Shown piece after piece: positions 24,202 to 37,097 of a DNA stretch of 64,000 nt. The translations under genes and the position numbers were made by a program. The DNA comes from Baylisascaris procyonis (lineage: Eukaryota > Nematoda > Chromadorea > Rhabditida > Ascarididae). A model generated the notes under the pieces. It was given only the letters and a program-made list of their open reading frames with translations. It had not been told where the DNA came from and did not search any database. The stretch spans positions 248,001 to 312,000 of the forward strand of contig JAZARR010000089.1 in NCBI GenBank assembly GCA_037389465.1, read 5' to 3'. Each line of letters starts with the position of its first letter. Position 1 is the stretch's first letter.

Positions 24202-25656
24202 TTATCGGTTATTGCTAAGAATACATCCCGGACGGCCAAAACAATTCCCAACGGGCATATCGGCAGCAGATGTTTGTCCACGAATATTTGATCCTGAACC
24301 TGTAATCAGCATTCTGAAGTAGCGCTCATATTATGCCTCATGGTGGAGCAGAATTGTGCTTTTATCTACGATTAGGGAGTAACATTGAAAGATTACTCTT
24401 TGAAGATAAAAATAATTGTTGAAAATGAAACAAAAAGTTGAAAAAGTTTTTTTTAAAAGCGTCAAATTAAAACAATGCATATGTAACAAAACACCTGAAT
24501 GAACTTAATTCCTGAAAACCTGATCAAAGATCAACTACTTAACTATCAACACTTCAATACTTCATTTTCTAATAAACACTTCATCAACATCACATTGTTT
24601 CGTCTCATACCTGAAGAATATCGTTTCCCGGTTACAAGCGCCTTTCCGTATGACAGGTTATATCCAGGTGAACCGTAGCCTCCATATGTATTCCCAAAGT
24701 TCATATAGGGTGAACCCATACCACTATAACCAGACATCATTCCAAGACCACCGTATTGTCCATAACCACCGTAACCAGCGTAGCCCATTAACGCATATGG
24801 ATCATATCCTCCATAGGCACTATATGGATATGACATTCCTGTATATTCGCAGCAATTTATTATGAATACTGAAGTTCGTAAAACACTAAAGGGAAATTCT
24901 CTATGAGAGGAAAATGGCGGACTAATAAAAATTTACAAGAATTTTAGAGTTAAAAAATTTGATTCCGTGATGAAAATTATTTGAAATTTGTAAATTTTCA
25001 ATATTCGTAAAGTTTGGAATATACTTATGAAGTAAGCAGTTTGCTCAACGAAAAAAAAACAATATATATATATATATATTATTAACGATATAATGTTTGC
25101 TATAAAGATAATTGTGCTATAGTAATTATTGACGATGAAACTTTTTCTTAAACCTTTCCTCACCTTAGAGGTTATAGATCAAAGCCATACTCATCTATTA
25201 GCTAATAATAAAACTTCAATCGGCAAGTTAAATAATTTGCATAAGAATTATAGTGGACTAATCGATTACTCCCCTTTTTTCTAAATTATCCAATATTTTT
25301 TTGAGTCTGGAGATTTGTAGTGCCTCGATTATATTTTTATGCAAATAACTTAAAAACAATTAAAATAATCAATATTCATGATTATTTTAGGGATAAGAAC
25401 CCCTTAACTTAACAAATACTTTTATGGCAATGGATCCGTCGAATCGACTAGCGGCCCAGGAGGTGGGATTTTAAGGATGAGATCTTAACTGCGGGCAAAA
25501 ATTTGATTTGATAAACAATAGTTGAAAAAAGTAATTTTTGATAATGATATCACCTGACATACCATAACCACCGAATGGTCCAAATGGGTAGAGGTATTGT
25601 TGCGTCGATAAAGTGACACATAAAAGCGCAATAAACGATACACTTATTTGGTTCAT
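24202..25656 (-). CDS. Gly/Tyr-rich secreted protein with conserved Cys-loop tail
   Basis: Three phase-consistent exons: 25656-25554, 24838-24611 and 24299-24202, giving 142 residues. Residues 1-19 form a signal peptide (MNQISVSFIALLCVTLSTQ). The middle (about residues 20-100) is low complexity in G, Y, S and M, with repeats such as GYAGYGGYGQYGGLGMMSGY. The tail is GSGSNIRGQTSAADMPVGNC then FGRPGCILSNNR, in which the only two late cysteines enclose a five-residue loop, FGRPG. A dibasic-like GKR precedes the tail. Gly/Tyr-rich secreted proteins of nematodes include cuticle or eggshell components and YGG-type peptide precursors; neither is established here. The tail is strongly preserved in a stranded copy at 15270-15397, suggesting that it is the functional part. 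Confidence 0.75.
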
Positions 25657-26016
25657 ATTCGATCGCAATTCTTTAAAACTCTAAAACAGTTTAAATCAAA
25701 ATACTTGACGATATAGAAAATTTAATCTCAATCTGCAGAGATGATTAGAAATGTGGAAAGAAATAGTTTCTGCCATAAATTTATCTAAAACTGCATTAAA
25801 GGATATTAATTTATATAAATCGATTGCTAATACTCTATCGGACGGTAGAGTTGAAAGATTGTGTTTCTTATTCATAGTACAAACTGACAGCTGCATATTC
25901 AAACGGAGTTTTTTTGTTGCAAATTTGTTGCAAAAAGATAAGGAGCCGAAAGATTTAAATAAAAGATGCATGATGAACAACAATTCCTAATGCTAATGTC
26001 CGCTTGCGAAAACCGA

Positions 26017-26125
26017 CCGGTTATTGCGCTGATATTAGAAATTCCCTTGCAAAAGAAAACGACCGGTTATTGTGTCAATATCAGGAATGCTATTGCAAGA
26101 CATCGGCCGGTTATTGCGGAATGCC
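26017..26125 (+). repeat. Diverged ~45-bp minisatellite, 2.4 copies
   Basis: Three starts of CCGGTTATTG (near 26017, 26063 and 26109) head units of about 45 bases that share ATAT...ATT...TTGCAA. The last unit is truncated. No gene is attached. Confidence 0.75.
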
Positions 26126-26489
26126 ATATAGGTATAAATTTCAATCAGATCCATTAATGCCCCATAAGTAATAGAGATGCAAATGTTTTTCAACATTAAG
26201 GAACTATAATTCGGCAAAGCGCTTGTGCACTGTTTTCTTTTAAAGAAAAACCACATCTTCCCACAGTATATCACTTATATTTGCATGCAATTAAGTACTA
26301 TTAATGAAATTAATTGAGCGGAATAAAATACTAATAATTTCATAAAGAATGGCGCTCATATTCAGTGATATTATTTTTTATGGGTTATTTTCATTCTTTT
26401 CTACCTGTCGAATTATCTGCAAATACACTCTTCTATAGTAATGTTATAAATTTTCGAAATAATTTTTCCCAGTGTATTAAAAATTATTT

Positions 26490-27325
26490 TTTATTCGTTA
26501 TTTTAGGCAGTGGAAAAACTTTGTTGAGATAAATATTCTAATTAGAGGTTTTCGATTAAGGAACAAAAAAAGAATGGTGAACATATTTGTGAAATATATG
26601 ATAGCGGTAAATCGAAATAGGTACGGATATATTGGCCATAAAATGAGAGGCCCGAATTAGACATAATGGTCGTAAATGAATTAAAGGAAATAACCAAAAT
26701 AAAGGTTTTGAATCGTACAGGACGGCTACTAAATGGGAGCGATAAGCAAAGATTTGAAGAGTATATTGGTGTGGTTGACGACAGACTTTTATAGGTTTGT
26801 GAATCGAGAGATGAAGAAAACTTCGAGGTACTTGACCCATAGCCCTACCTCTTTATAATAAATCTTTGCATTGAAAGTCACATATTTCGATACGCTACTT
26901 CATAGAAATAAAGTGCACAAGAGAAGTCGTGTGAATGCAATCGTCAAGTGTTGCCATCAAAATGCTGTATCGGCGGCGATCCGATTTATCGACCTCACTC
27001 AATATCTTTAATATTCGATGCCATTCTTCTTAAAGGTTTTTACTTTCGTTTTCATTTTTTTATAGCAAAAGAAAAAAAAATGCAATTTTATTGTCACGTT
27101 GGAATATACATTGCAACAATAATTCGTCATACCAATCGAATGATAGATATCGCAATTCACACACTCCAAAACATTGAAACGCATTCAATCATAAATCATT
27201 CAACGAATAAAATTTCGAGAAAAATTCTCCTCAGTAGAGCAAAAAAAAATTACTTTTTTAATCGTTATTTTAGGCAATGAGAAAAAATCTGATAGGATAA
27301 AATATTCTAATTAGAGGTTTCAATC
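26490..27325 (+). repeat. Direct repeat pair flanking ~700 bp
   Basis: The segments near 26490-26560 and 27245-27325 share CGTTATTTTAGGCA, then a purine-rich stretch, then ATATTCTAATTAGAGGTTT. The interval holds no transposase-like frame. It could be a decayed short-terminal-repeat element or a local duplication. Confidence 0.55.
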
Positions 27326-27564
27326 GTTCATCAACCAATGATGATTAAAATTTGCAAGAATTTTCGAAGAAAAAATGACTTTCATGAATGATGTTAGATG
27401 CTATCTTCAGAAGTGATACCGATTCTATAATGATACTATAAAACAATAAATCCAGCTTTACTTTAAAATTTTCTTTTTTTTTTCGTATTTATGAACTTGC
27501 TACAATCATATTGCTTACAATCTAATAGCTTTTATAAACATATATAAATATTTTTTCTTTATAT

Positions 27565-27645
27565 AAATAAATAAATAAATAAACATATATATGCATTTAT
27601 TTATTTATTTGTTTATTTATTTATTTATTTATTTGTTTATTTGCA
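27565..27645 (+). repeat. AAAT/TTTA tetranucleotide tracts
   Basis: Runs of AAAT followed by runs of TTTA, with occasional G or C interruptions, able to fold back. Similar AAAT runs occur at 37418-37480 and 62888-62921. Confidence 0.9.
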
Positions 27646-28021
27646 TGCGCAGTTTTATCATTTACTATTGGTCTAAACTTTATATAAACTTTCCTGATCC
27701 CTTTCGATTCAATTTTTTAACGGCAAGATGGTATAAGTCCGCCGTTTGTGGACATTATCCTCTTCATATACCGCTTTTTCGGCTCCTCAAATGGATATGC
27801 AGACTCATTCATTAACTGACTGCTGGAATTTGGATCGGTATAGACTGCTGCTATTCTCGTATGTGTTTCGAACCGCTTTATATGATCTTTTCTGACGTCA
27901 AGTGACGTCATCATTACTTATGACGAATACCTTCAGTGCAGTTGAAGTAAATGAATGTTTATTTATGCATAAATGCATATGTGATGTATAAAGCCATAAA
28001 TAATAAATGAATGTGTTTCGA

Positions 28022-28206
28022 TTATTCTTTTGCCTGAAGTGTGATCACCATCGGTTTATTGGCAATGTGATAGAAGAAGTCGGTTAGGTCGGATTCTTGA
28101 ATCTTATGAATCGTCAATGTTCCATCAGCAAACGTGGCACGCTCGCCGAATTTCTGTCGCTGTAATAGAAACAAAATAATTAGGCATATTTATTTATTTA
28201 TTTGTC

Positions 28207-28252
<46 letters not shown>

Positions 28253-28962
28253 TTCATTTATTTGCACTATCATAATTTTAATTAGTATATGATACGCAGG
28301 TGGACAAATAGTTTAAAGTAACTTAAGAAGCTTCTTAAAAGGTTTTATCTTCATTTCAGAAATATAGGTCTATCTCAATCGAATACTTTCATCGAAATAT
28401 TATTTCCTCTATCAGTTTTATTGAAGTAGACATTTAAAGTTTTCGATTTGAATGAAATGGTCAAGTTCTTCCTTTAAACGTTTAATGTTTGATCATCAAC
28501 AGCGATAACTTTTTGCAATGGAAAAAAAAAACAGATTAGTGAAAGGGTAAAACTTTGAGATACAATTTGAAATCGAAATTACACCGTTTATAGTTTTAAA
28601 AAAATGCAAAAAAACCCTTCACAATTACCTGCAAAATATATCTGTTGAAGTGTTCACTTTTGAAATTTAGTGCTGTATTTTATTTTACAAGAAAACAAAT
28701 AAACAAATAAGTAAATAAATAATAAACAAATAGATAAATAAATAAATATTTATCATCTATTAATGCCGCTCACTCCTAAATCCGTAAATTTTCCATCTTT
28801 GACAATCAGCTGTCGATCGTCAGAGCCACCAACAACTTGAAGAATTTCGTTGACTTCAGCACCAAATTTAATCACTGCATCGCCGCCCACCGTAACAGGC
28901 ATTATAGCTGCCGAACCATATGTATAAGCAATGAAAAGAGCTCCAATCAATGCCACCAACAT
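28022..28962 (-). CDS. Small secreted Ig-like domain protein
   Basis: Two phase-0 exons, 28962-28774 and 28159-28022, giving 108 residues. Residues 1-17 (MLVALIGALFIAYTYGS) form a signal peptide. The body starts VTVGGDAVIKFGAEVNEIL and ends FADGTLTIHKIQESDLTDFF with a final strand MVITLQAKE. The order G-D-x-V-x-I-x-F/G-x-E near the start and F-x-DGTLTI-x-x-x-x-x-SD later matches the B strand and the E-F corner of a V/I-set immunoglobulin fold, as in nematode single-domain secreted Ig proteins. There is no cysteine at all, so the usual disulfide is absent. TTTAG lies eight bases before the ATG, a possible trans-splice acceptor or an upstream exon boundary. The intron carries a long (TA)n run (28210-28249). 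The Ig call rests on motif recall and is moderate. Confidence 0.6.
28210..28249. repeat. (TA)n microsatellite
   Basis: About 20 TA units within the intron of the Ig-like gene. Confidence 0.95.
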
Positions 28963-31609
28963 GGTTTTACCTAAATTAATTAGTAAATTTTCTCGTTATG
29001 ATTGCCGAACATTAAAAATCACAAAAATTTTCATACGCATCATTTATACGGTTATATGAAACAAAATTAGCATAATTAACGTGCATAAACTGTATCGTAA
29101 TTAACGACATTTTATTGAGGAGGGGTGAGGGGTTATAAATAAGGAAATACGGTAGCATTATTTATGAAATAAATCTTGATGCCATAAAGTCGTATATGAC
29201 TCATGAAAGATTCCTAAATAGTGAAGTATATTTATAAAAACAAAAAATTCATCTCTCTTTAAAACGATATTATTATTGAGATAAAAAACCTACCAGAAAA
29301 AAAATAGATGTAATAAATATATCAATAAATAAAGATAAATTAACTAAATAAAATGAAGCGTCGACGAATTTAAGGATATCATCAATAGTGATATTATCAC
29401 TGATATAAACATCCAACAATTTTTTTTTTTCTAATATTTAGCCTTCTATGATGGGAAAAAATTCCCAAAGAGCATACTCTTTCGAAAAAGAGTCCGACAA
29501 ATCAATGAGCTAAAACGTTCTAAATTTTCTTTGGTATTTGAATGAAAATATTCTAAAATCGTGTAAAATTTTTAAGTTGGATTTTTTTTTGTTACATTTG
29601 AGTTGAATTAAATTAAGCAGAAAAATTGTACTAAAATTTTATTGAATTAGCACTTAATTAGAACTGAAAGTATTGAACGGAAGTATTTAATATTCGACGA
29701 GAAAGTCATATATAAATTATTTACACCCTCATCAATTAACAAACAATACTAGAAAATTAAAAATTTTTATGATATGCAAATTTTTCGTCTTTAAAAAATA
29801 AAATTTAAGGAGGAAGTATTCAAAAATAATGATTACAAAAAATATCGATTTCTATTTCAAATTATTGCACTTTACTCACTACAATATTCATAATGAATTG
29901 AATTATATTGAATTGATAAATTATATTGAATTAAAAAATTATATTCGATTGAAATAATTGCTAAAATAACGGAAATTTCGGCTTAATAAAAACAGGTGTA
30001 AATGTTTCATAGCACAGTGAAATATAACTGCCAGATGTCTGTCAATAATAAAAAAAAGAAAGTCGTAACCGCTCAATGAACAGGTTTTCTTCGAATCATT
30101 CAACATTTGAAAATAGTCACCGATTGGCATTAAATGTCTTTTCTATTTTCATTACTTTTGAACTCAAAGATTGCTAATGAAATGCTTGGAATGAGCTTTA
30201 CTGGTAAATACTTTCTAAATTTTTATGTAAATATATTCTATTGATTAAAGGAAACTTCCTCTGCTCAAGAGAAAAGATTTTTGATTTATCGTTAGAAAAA
30301 TCTGAAAAAAAAGTGGAAAAATAAAGCAATATCGTATAAGAGATAGGATTATCGTTTAGAAAGTTCACCAACGGAATCGAATTTTCGATGTGTTTTTTCT
30401 TCTTTTTTATTTTCTTTCTCGCTTTCTTTCTTTCTCTCTTCTACTAATTTTATTAATAATATTTCATAGTAATTAGAGATATTTTTAATTAAATTTTTAA
30501 TTAAAAATTCACCTTGATGCATTACGATGAAAAGAATAAATACGATATGCACTGATCACAATTTGAGGAACACTTAACTGCCACTAACAATTGCAATGCC
30601 GAGAGAGTGCCTAATGATTTTAAACCTGTTTCTTTTTTTAAATGCACAGCTGTTCCCATAAGAAAAATCTTCCTGAGGCGTAAATATATTCACTCACTAG
30701 GTGTAATCTTCAACTCTCTTAAAAAAAAAAAACATTCGATGAGTCAGAATAACACTTGTTTTTAAATACTTACTTAGCAAATATTTACATTACAACACAT
30801 CAATCTATCTCGCTAATCCTCTTTTCTTTAGCATAAACTTTAAGCTAATTCACTAAAATTGTTGAAAATAGGAAAGTGGGATAAGTGAGGTGGGATAGCG
30901 AAATTTGTATATTCCCCATTTCATGTCTATAAAATTTATTTTTCAGGTTTATTAAGGTGAGCATCTGAGTGGTATTAAAAAATGACAACTTATAAGTATG
31001 AAAATACTCGATGAGTGGTTATAAAATGGAACGGCTCGAAAAAAGGAACGTTTAAACCATCTGAGATCATTCCTCCCTACCATCCCCTAACCTCCCCCTC
31101 CCGTCCCCGTCTTTCCACATTGACGAGGATGAAAATGTACCTCAACACCTTCAAAGTTGGTTAACACCGGAACTCGATTCTCTCTCTCCCTCTCTCTCTC
31201 TCTCTCACTCAAGTGTTGGTAAATAGTGAACTTAAAAAAAAATGCCGACTCCTCCGATCCGAATCACCAACATCAAGAAAATTACCTACCTAACATTTGC
31301 ATATAAATTAAGAAAATCGATTATATTATATTTGCATATAAATAAAATCAATGATAAGTTCAATGATAAAGATGGAATGGAATTTTTAGCTCGCTGAAAT
31401 TTCACTGTAACAACCGCTTATTGGCGAATTTTGCATTAGAAATGCAGCAAAAAAAGTTTATTTTCGCATTTAAAATGCAATAAAAGTGGGAAAAACGTTG
31501 AAACGCATTTGAAATTAAGCTGCATAAGATGCTAAGCGTCAATTCTAAAATATATAAAATGCGCATTTGAAGCATTTTCATAAACGATAAGGAAATAATA
31601 TTCACCGAT

Positions 31610-31670
<61 letters not shown>

Positions 31671-32696
31671 ATGATACATCATTTAGAGAAAAAATTATAC
31701 TGTCATAATGGGTGACAATATTATCTGATAAATAAATAGATTCTTGGGGATTATCCGATAAAATAAAATAATTAAAATTTTCTGATTAAATAATCAACTA
31801 GGCGACAATTATTACCGTCTCTAACCTTCAGCTTACGGAATCGAAATCATATATCGATAAAGTATGAATAGAACTTCAAATAAATTCAATGCCCTTTATA
31901 AACGAACTCAGGAGAAGCCTTTAACTTATTAAATATTTATTTTCGGTTAGCAATGATCAATGAGAAAACAATCCGTAGTAGAGATGAGAAAAAGGATGAA
32001 AAGCAGATGAAGAACGATTGACACTTTTTTAATGGAATGCACGATTCCATTTCTATCATCAATAATTGCCACAAAAAATTCGAAATGACACAAAATTATG
32101 CAAAAGCATGCGTGAAGGCACCATGGTGACACCCACAATTCCAAACAACACAAATATATATATATGTTTATTTAATGAACCTATTCAGACCACCTTGTAA
32201 ATCCCTACCAAGTGAGTTTTCAAAAAGGATATTTCAGAACTAAAGTAATCACTCCATGAATAGTGACCAATAAACAACAGAAAAAGATGGAAGAATAAAA
32301 TACCTAAGTTTATTTCGACTTCAAAAAAACATTATAGTATCTGTAGAAAAAAAATAAATAATAAAGTGCACATAAAAATTCTTCTAAGCGCATCTTATAG
32401 CGCATTTTTATAATTTAAATTTATTTAGTATAACACAATAATGCATTAAAATTCAGCAAATATCCAAATCTTATCAGCCCATTTAAATATGAAGATATCA
32501 AAATAAATGCCCTTTTAATATAACCAGCAGATAGGTCAGCAAGTCAAAAGATGCCTAAATGCAACAATATGCAAATTTCTTTCAAATTATATTATCATCT
32601 GGGTGTGTATCACAACTGAAACACCAATTCATATCCATCAAAACACATAAAACAATGCAGTCATCATAAATCACCTCGATCAAATTTATCAACTCT
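28963..32696. other. AT-rich intergenic region
   Basis: Very AT-rich with poly-A/T tracts, a CT-dinucleotide run (31177-31208) and a (TA)n run (31613-31666). A signal-peptide-like frame at 30349-30552 (-) lacks an ATG at its head and a partner exon. No gene is supported. Confidence 0.6.
31613..31666. repeat. (TA)n microsatellite
   Basis: About 26 nearly perfect TA units, intergenic. Confidence 0.95.
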
Positions 32697-35600
32697 TCAC
32701 TGTGGATTGCCTTCTTTAAGAGTATTTTCATAGGTCAGCAACTGTTGCATAAAACCTGCATTAGGAGATACTGAAAGTTTACTGATTATGAGAAAAATAA
32801 ACTGATTAGTACAACAAACAAGGCTGATTTTATTTAAAATATGAATAAATCTGCGAGAAATGCAAATCGAGACATCGGCCTGACTGAATTTGCAATCATT
32901 TAGCACTATGGAATTTGCAATCAAGGGCATAACGAATCTTCGTTTTTATTACTGTGTGCGCTTGTTACATTCGAAATAATAAGGGTAAACATTGCTATGA
33001 GTAATTATTGATAAGAAACTTCGGATAATACTGATAGAAAAGGCAGATTTGTTAAATAAATTATAAAATTTTACTAGAATTTTCAGTTAAAGCGAGAAGT
33101 ACGTCGAAAAATTTCTGCACATTTAGGATCGCATCCAAACTAACCGAACTCCTTCTTGAAACCAGCGACCAGTCAATCATTAAATGGCTAACACGCTCAA
33201 CAGTTACTGGCAGTCACTTTGGTTCGACGTTTTGAAAAATTCTCTCCCGACCTACTGGGGGACTACCCACTGCTTCATTCCCGACCTGGATACGCACCTG
33301 CCATTCCTTAACACTAAAAAGAGGAAGTTGGAATACTAACCTTCTTACCCACATAGGTAAAGAATGCCGCTTAATCATTGTTCAGATGGTCACATTCTTA
33401 TGAAATCAAAAGGCAATCGCAACAAATACAGCAGTAATAATTAACCTCTACGAACTGAGTTGACCTGTTCGAGAGCTTCCTTCAAGCTCTTTCTTTCGTA
33501 TCTCATCAAATAGGACAACACTATCGTCGCCGAACGTGATACCCCTGCATTGCAATGGACAAGCACCTAAAGTCATCGAAATTTGAAATATTTTAATCGG
33601 GTAGCTATCCACTTAAACGAAAATATTAGAAAAAACTCTTTCTTGATCTATGATATGAAAAATAAACGTCCAAAAACATATAAAATCAATCACTGTAGTT
33701 GAATAAAGGTGAGCCGTGATCCTACTAAGGCATTTTTCAGTAATTTTTCGCTCAAATTTGATGATACTATTTATCCATTCAACTTCCCATAAACGAATAA
33801 AATATTTTCTCAGATAAACGTGAACAGCATAAAATGGGAAAAATGCAAAAGTGCAGTAAACAAGAAAAACGAAAAAACAGATTCACTGCCTTTGCATAGA
33901 GTGCATAAATCAATTCAAGATGGAAAGTTTAAAAATACGGTGGGAAACGATCACTGAATATACGCAATAGGGTGTTTTAAAAGATGAGATTAACAACTCA
34001 ATGAAGATTACAAGGATTTAGGCTTTTCATAAAATTTTCAACACTATCTATTTTTAATGATCTTTCAAGGGAATAACCTATAACTTTTAATGATCTAATT
34101 ATCATACTTTACCCAATTGCCATATTTTACCCAATTGCCACATTTTACCTAATTACCACAATTTATCGAACTGCCACATGTTACCTAATTACCATGTTTT
34201 ACTTAATCATCCTATTCCGCCTGTCCGTAATGCACCACCCAATGACCTAGGTGATCAACAGTACTATCATCTCTTTGAATTTCTTTTATCAGTAACAAAG
34301 AGAACTAAATTAACTACACTGTCAGGCCCTTTATTTCAATTACCATTACTTGGCAACCTGTAAGGAATGAAAAATACTCAAACCCTATCCCAAAATTGCC
34401 GATAGCATTATTCCGACATAACGATGCATTTAATTAAGATCTTATATTGATAAAATTAACGAAATATATAATTATAAAAATTAACTAAATAAATAAAATA
34501 TAATAATTTTAAATAAACTAACATTTCCTTTAGCTTCAATGCATTTTCTCATAAATGAGTGGCATTCATTGAAATATTGTGCAATATTCATTGAAGGTAA
34601 GTCGACTACATCAATATTCAAATATTTGATGCGTCCTTCGAAGAAATTTTTCACACCACTTGCACAATTGATTATATGTGTTATATTATGCGTTGTTAAA
34701 AGTTCAATATCGCATGCTACATCTTGACTACCTGCAAATCGTAATAACCGATAGTAAGATAACCTTTTTGCCTATTCGGCATCAAAATCGTCATCAAAAG
34801 CCATATTTGGGTGGGAGAGATGGGGCAAAGGAAGAGACAGGTGGGGAGGGGGGACAGACGACTTTTAGGGAGGGAGGGGGGGCAGATGATCGGATTGTAA
34901 AAGCAGCTTATCGATGTCCACAATATAGACAAGAATGATGAAGCGAACAGCGAAGGAAATCAACGTAAGCGTTCCACAGAGAAGAGAACACGAATGAGGG
35001 AAAGGGGGAGAAGATAAGAGGGTGGGAGGATGGGTGGTGGGGGAGACCAAAGGAATTCAGTATTATCTCAACCATCAAGGTGAAAAGAGATGAGTAGATT
35101 GAGCAAAGAAAACGTAGATCCCATTTAGTTATAGTAAGTTGGCAACTTCATAAATATGCTCTCAATTACTTCTCTATAACTATAAAATGAGAAGGGTTTC
35201 TTTCACAGGCACTACAGAAACGCAGTAACCCCCTCCCCTCCCCCACAGCATAATTTTTAAAGAACATATCGCTTCAAAAATTTTAATTTTTATAAGTGAA
35301 GACATTTTAATTAACTGTACCCATATCTTTGCCACAAGTGAAACGTTCATTTTAATTGACAGTATCCATATAACGCCTCAGAACCTCAAAACGTCTGCAA
35401 AAACCTATAGAAATGGTCGGTGAAAACAAATGACACTCACCAAGGTAGACGCCTTCAGTGATCTTTGCCATCTGGAGATCAGGTCGAAGATCCACAACGA
35501 AGCCAAGCCTCTGACGGCGTAATCTCTTTTTGAGTTGTCGATTAGAGATGGAAGGATACGATTCGATTGGGGCAGCTACCTTGCCACCTAAACGATCTGG

Positions 35601-36353
35601 ATTAGCCGAATAGTGTTCCTCGCTTGAAAAATTACACGTATTTGGCCTCTCACCCAATTCGTCTATTATATCGATATATTCGAATCCACCATTTATGGTC
35701 CGCTTCTCGTTTGCGATTGAACCATCCTCGAACGTCACTCTGAAAGTAGGGTCGCAAACAGGTGTTTCAACGATACCTGTATTTACCCGTATCGATTTAA
35801 CAGAGGCAAAACTAGGTAATTGGTGGAAATTTAAGTAAGACTAAAAAATTTAAATTTGCGGCTGTAAATGAAAAAATATTCGTTTTGACCGATCGGGGAA
35901 AAAATTACCTAATATTTTCAACTAGCAATACAACTCTTTATGAACAAATGCTTGCAACTGTAAATTAATTGAAGAAAAAATGAAAAACATAAGTAAAAAA
36001 AAAAATAGCCGCGATGAAGCGAATACGACGAATTTTCAAGGATGACTTTAAGACATTTAAGGTGGAGGGATTAGGAAATAGTGCATAACATCTATGCTGA
36101 TAGCAAATCACAAGCATTGACAAGCATTTAATTGATGATAAAAATTTGTGACGGTTGCAATTCACTAACTGTTGACATTTTTCAAATTTCAATAAAACCT
36201 CCCATTAAGGCTAATTTTTTTCTCAAAGAAAAAAGCAGAACATGGCGGAAATGACCGAAAAACAACAAAAAAGACAACAACACACCTCGTCTCAACACTA
36301 TTTAGATTCCTTTTCGCTTCGTTGATTCGCTCAAAGAGAGACATATCCGCCAT
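32697..36353 (-). CDS. Dual-specificity protein phosphatase, DUSP19-like
   Basis: Removes phosphate from Ser/Thr/Tyr, typically in MAP-kinase pathways. The five-exon gene is complete: 36353-36286, 35739-35441, 34731-34523, 33566-33446 and 32770-32697, all phase-consistent, giving 256 residues. The signature HCNAGVSRS covers residues 196-204, with nucleophile Cys197 and phosphate-binding Arg203. The likely general acid is Asp166 in DVVDLPSMN. The domain opens VVDLRPDLQMAKITEGVYLG then SQDVACDIELL, and ends NAGFMQQLLTYENTL; VYLGSQD and DLRPDLQ together point to the DUSP19 (SKRP1) subgroup, where the MAP-kinase-binding CH2 module is absent. The first ~100 residues are polar with a basic patch QLKKRLRRQR and no recognised domain. 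The start ATG at 36353 was chosen because it is the first in frame after the upstream stops; the second Met, at residue 4, is an alternative. Intron 2 carries G-rich tracts. Confidence 0.95.
34108..34206 (+). repeat. ~20-bp diverged tandem repeat, about five copies
   Basis: Units resembling TTTTACCCAATTGCCACA are repeated in the phosphatase intron between exons 3 and 4, diverging towards the right end. Confidence 0.8.
34808..35045 (+). repeat. G-rich tracts in phosphatase intron 2
   Basis: Two clusters, about 34808-34885 and 34990-35045, with several runs of three to seven G on the plus strand (the template strand of the phosphatase gene). They satisfy the simple four-G-run pattern for quadruplex folding. 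Confidence 0.7.
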
Positions 36354-37097
36354 TTCCGTCTAACAGCTGACATCCTCGATAATGCAATACTCTCATCCAG
36401 CAAAATTCGGTCAGTTCGGCCAACTCGGACAGTTCGGCTAAATCCTTGAGAGATCGATTCAAACGATGAATATCGCATGTTAAACGATACGGAATTAACC
36501 GTCGAATTAACATAAAACTAAGTTGAAACTTAAATAAAATTTGGCGGTCAGTGTAGAGTGGTCGAAATGTTTAAATATTGCAGACTATTAGCGTCGCAAA
36601 CGTTTTTTAACAGATATCGCTTTAGGTTCGTTGTGAATATCCACAATTTTCAACGCGACTTCGAGCTGTTTATTGAACTTCAGGCTTGAAAAAAAAAAGT
36701 TTTTTTTAAGGAATGCATTTGACCTTCAAAAAACCAAATGAAGCAAAAAAAAACCTGGCAATTACCTCGTCAGGCATGAGAGAGGATTTGATTCATCCAT
36801 ATAAAGCCTCTTACCACTATTAAAATTGACAATCGAAGAGGTGTCTTTATCATCGTTGATTAAACGCTTATCAGTTCACGCATATATACACCTAGAAAAA
36901 CTCGGAAAAGACTTCCAGAAAAAAAGGATGAAACTTCTGGAAAATCCTGGAATTTTTATATGCAATATTCGAGTAGCACATCGCAACAAATATTAAAGCT
37001 TAAATATTGAAATCACGCTATCCTCTTATTTAATTAGTTCTTTCAATCGTTAATAAACCGACCGAATATTGAGTGGTACAACGATTTTTAGCGGTCA

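Larger units (their letters stand above)
16930..24345 (-). repeat. Right copy of segmental tandem duplication
   Basis: Partner of 9890-15440, same orientation. It includes the right lectin-like gene and continues through the last exon of the Gly/Tyr-rich gene, after which similarity stops near 24345. This copy is next to the complete neighbour gene, so it probably holds the ancestral arrangement. Confidence 0.85.
25657..28021. other. AT-rich intergenic region with repeats
   Basis: Holds the diverged minisatellite at 26017-26125, a pair of direct repeats (26490-26560 and 27245-27325), TTTA-type runs around 27565-27645 and poly-A/T tracts. Open frames here have no family or splice support. Confidence 0.6.

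Noticed and set aside
30349..30552. Signal-peptide-like frame on the minus strand with a K/E-rich tail
   Set aside because: The first codon is GTG, the next ATG is after most of the hydrophobic stretch, and no phase-compatible second exon was found.
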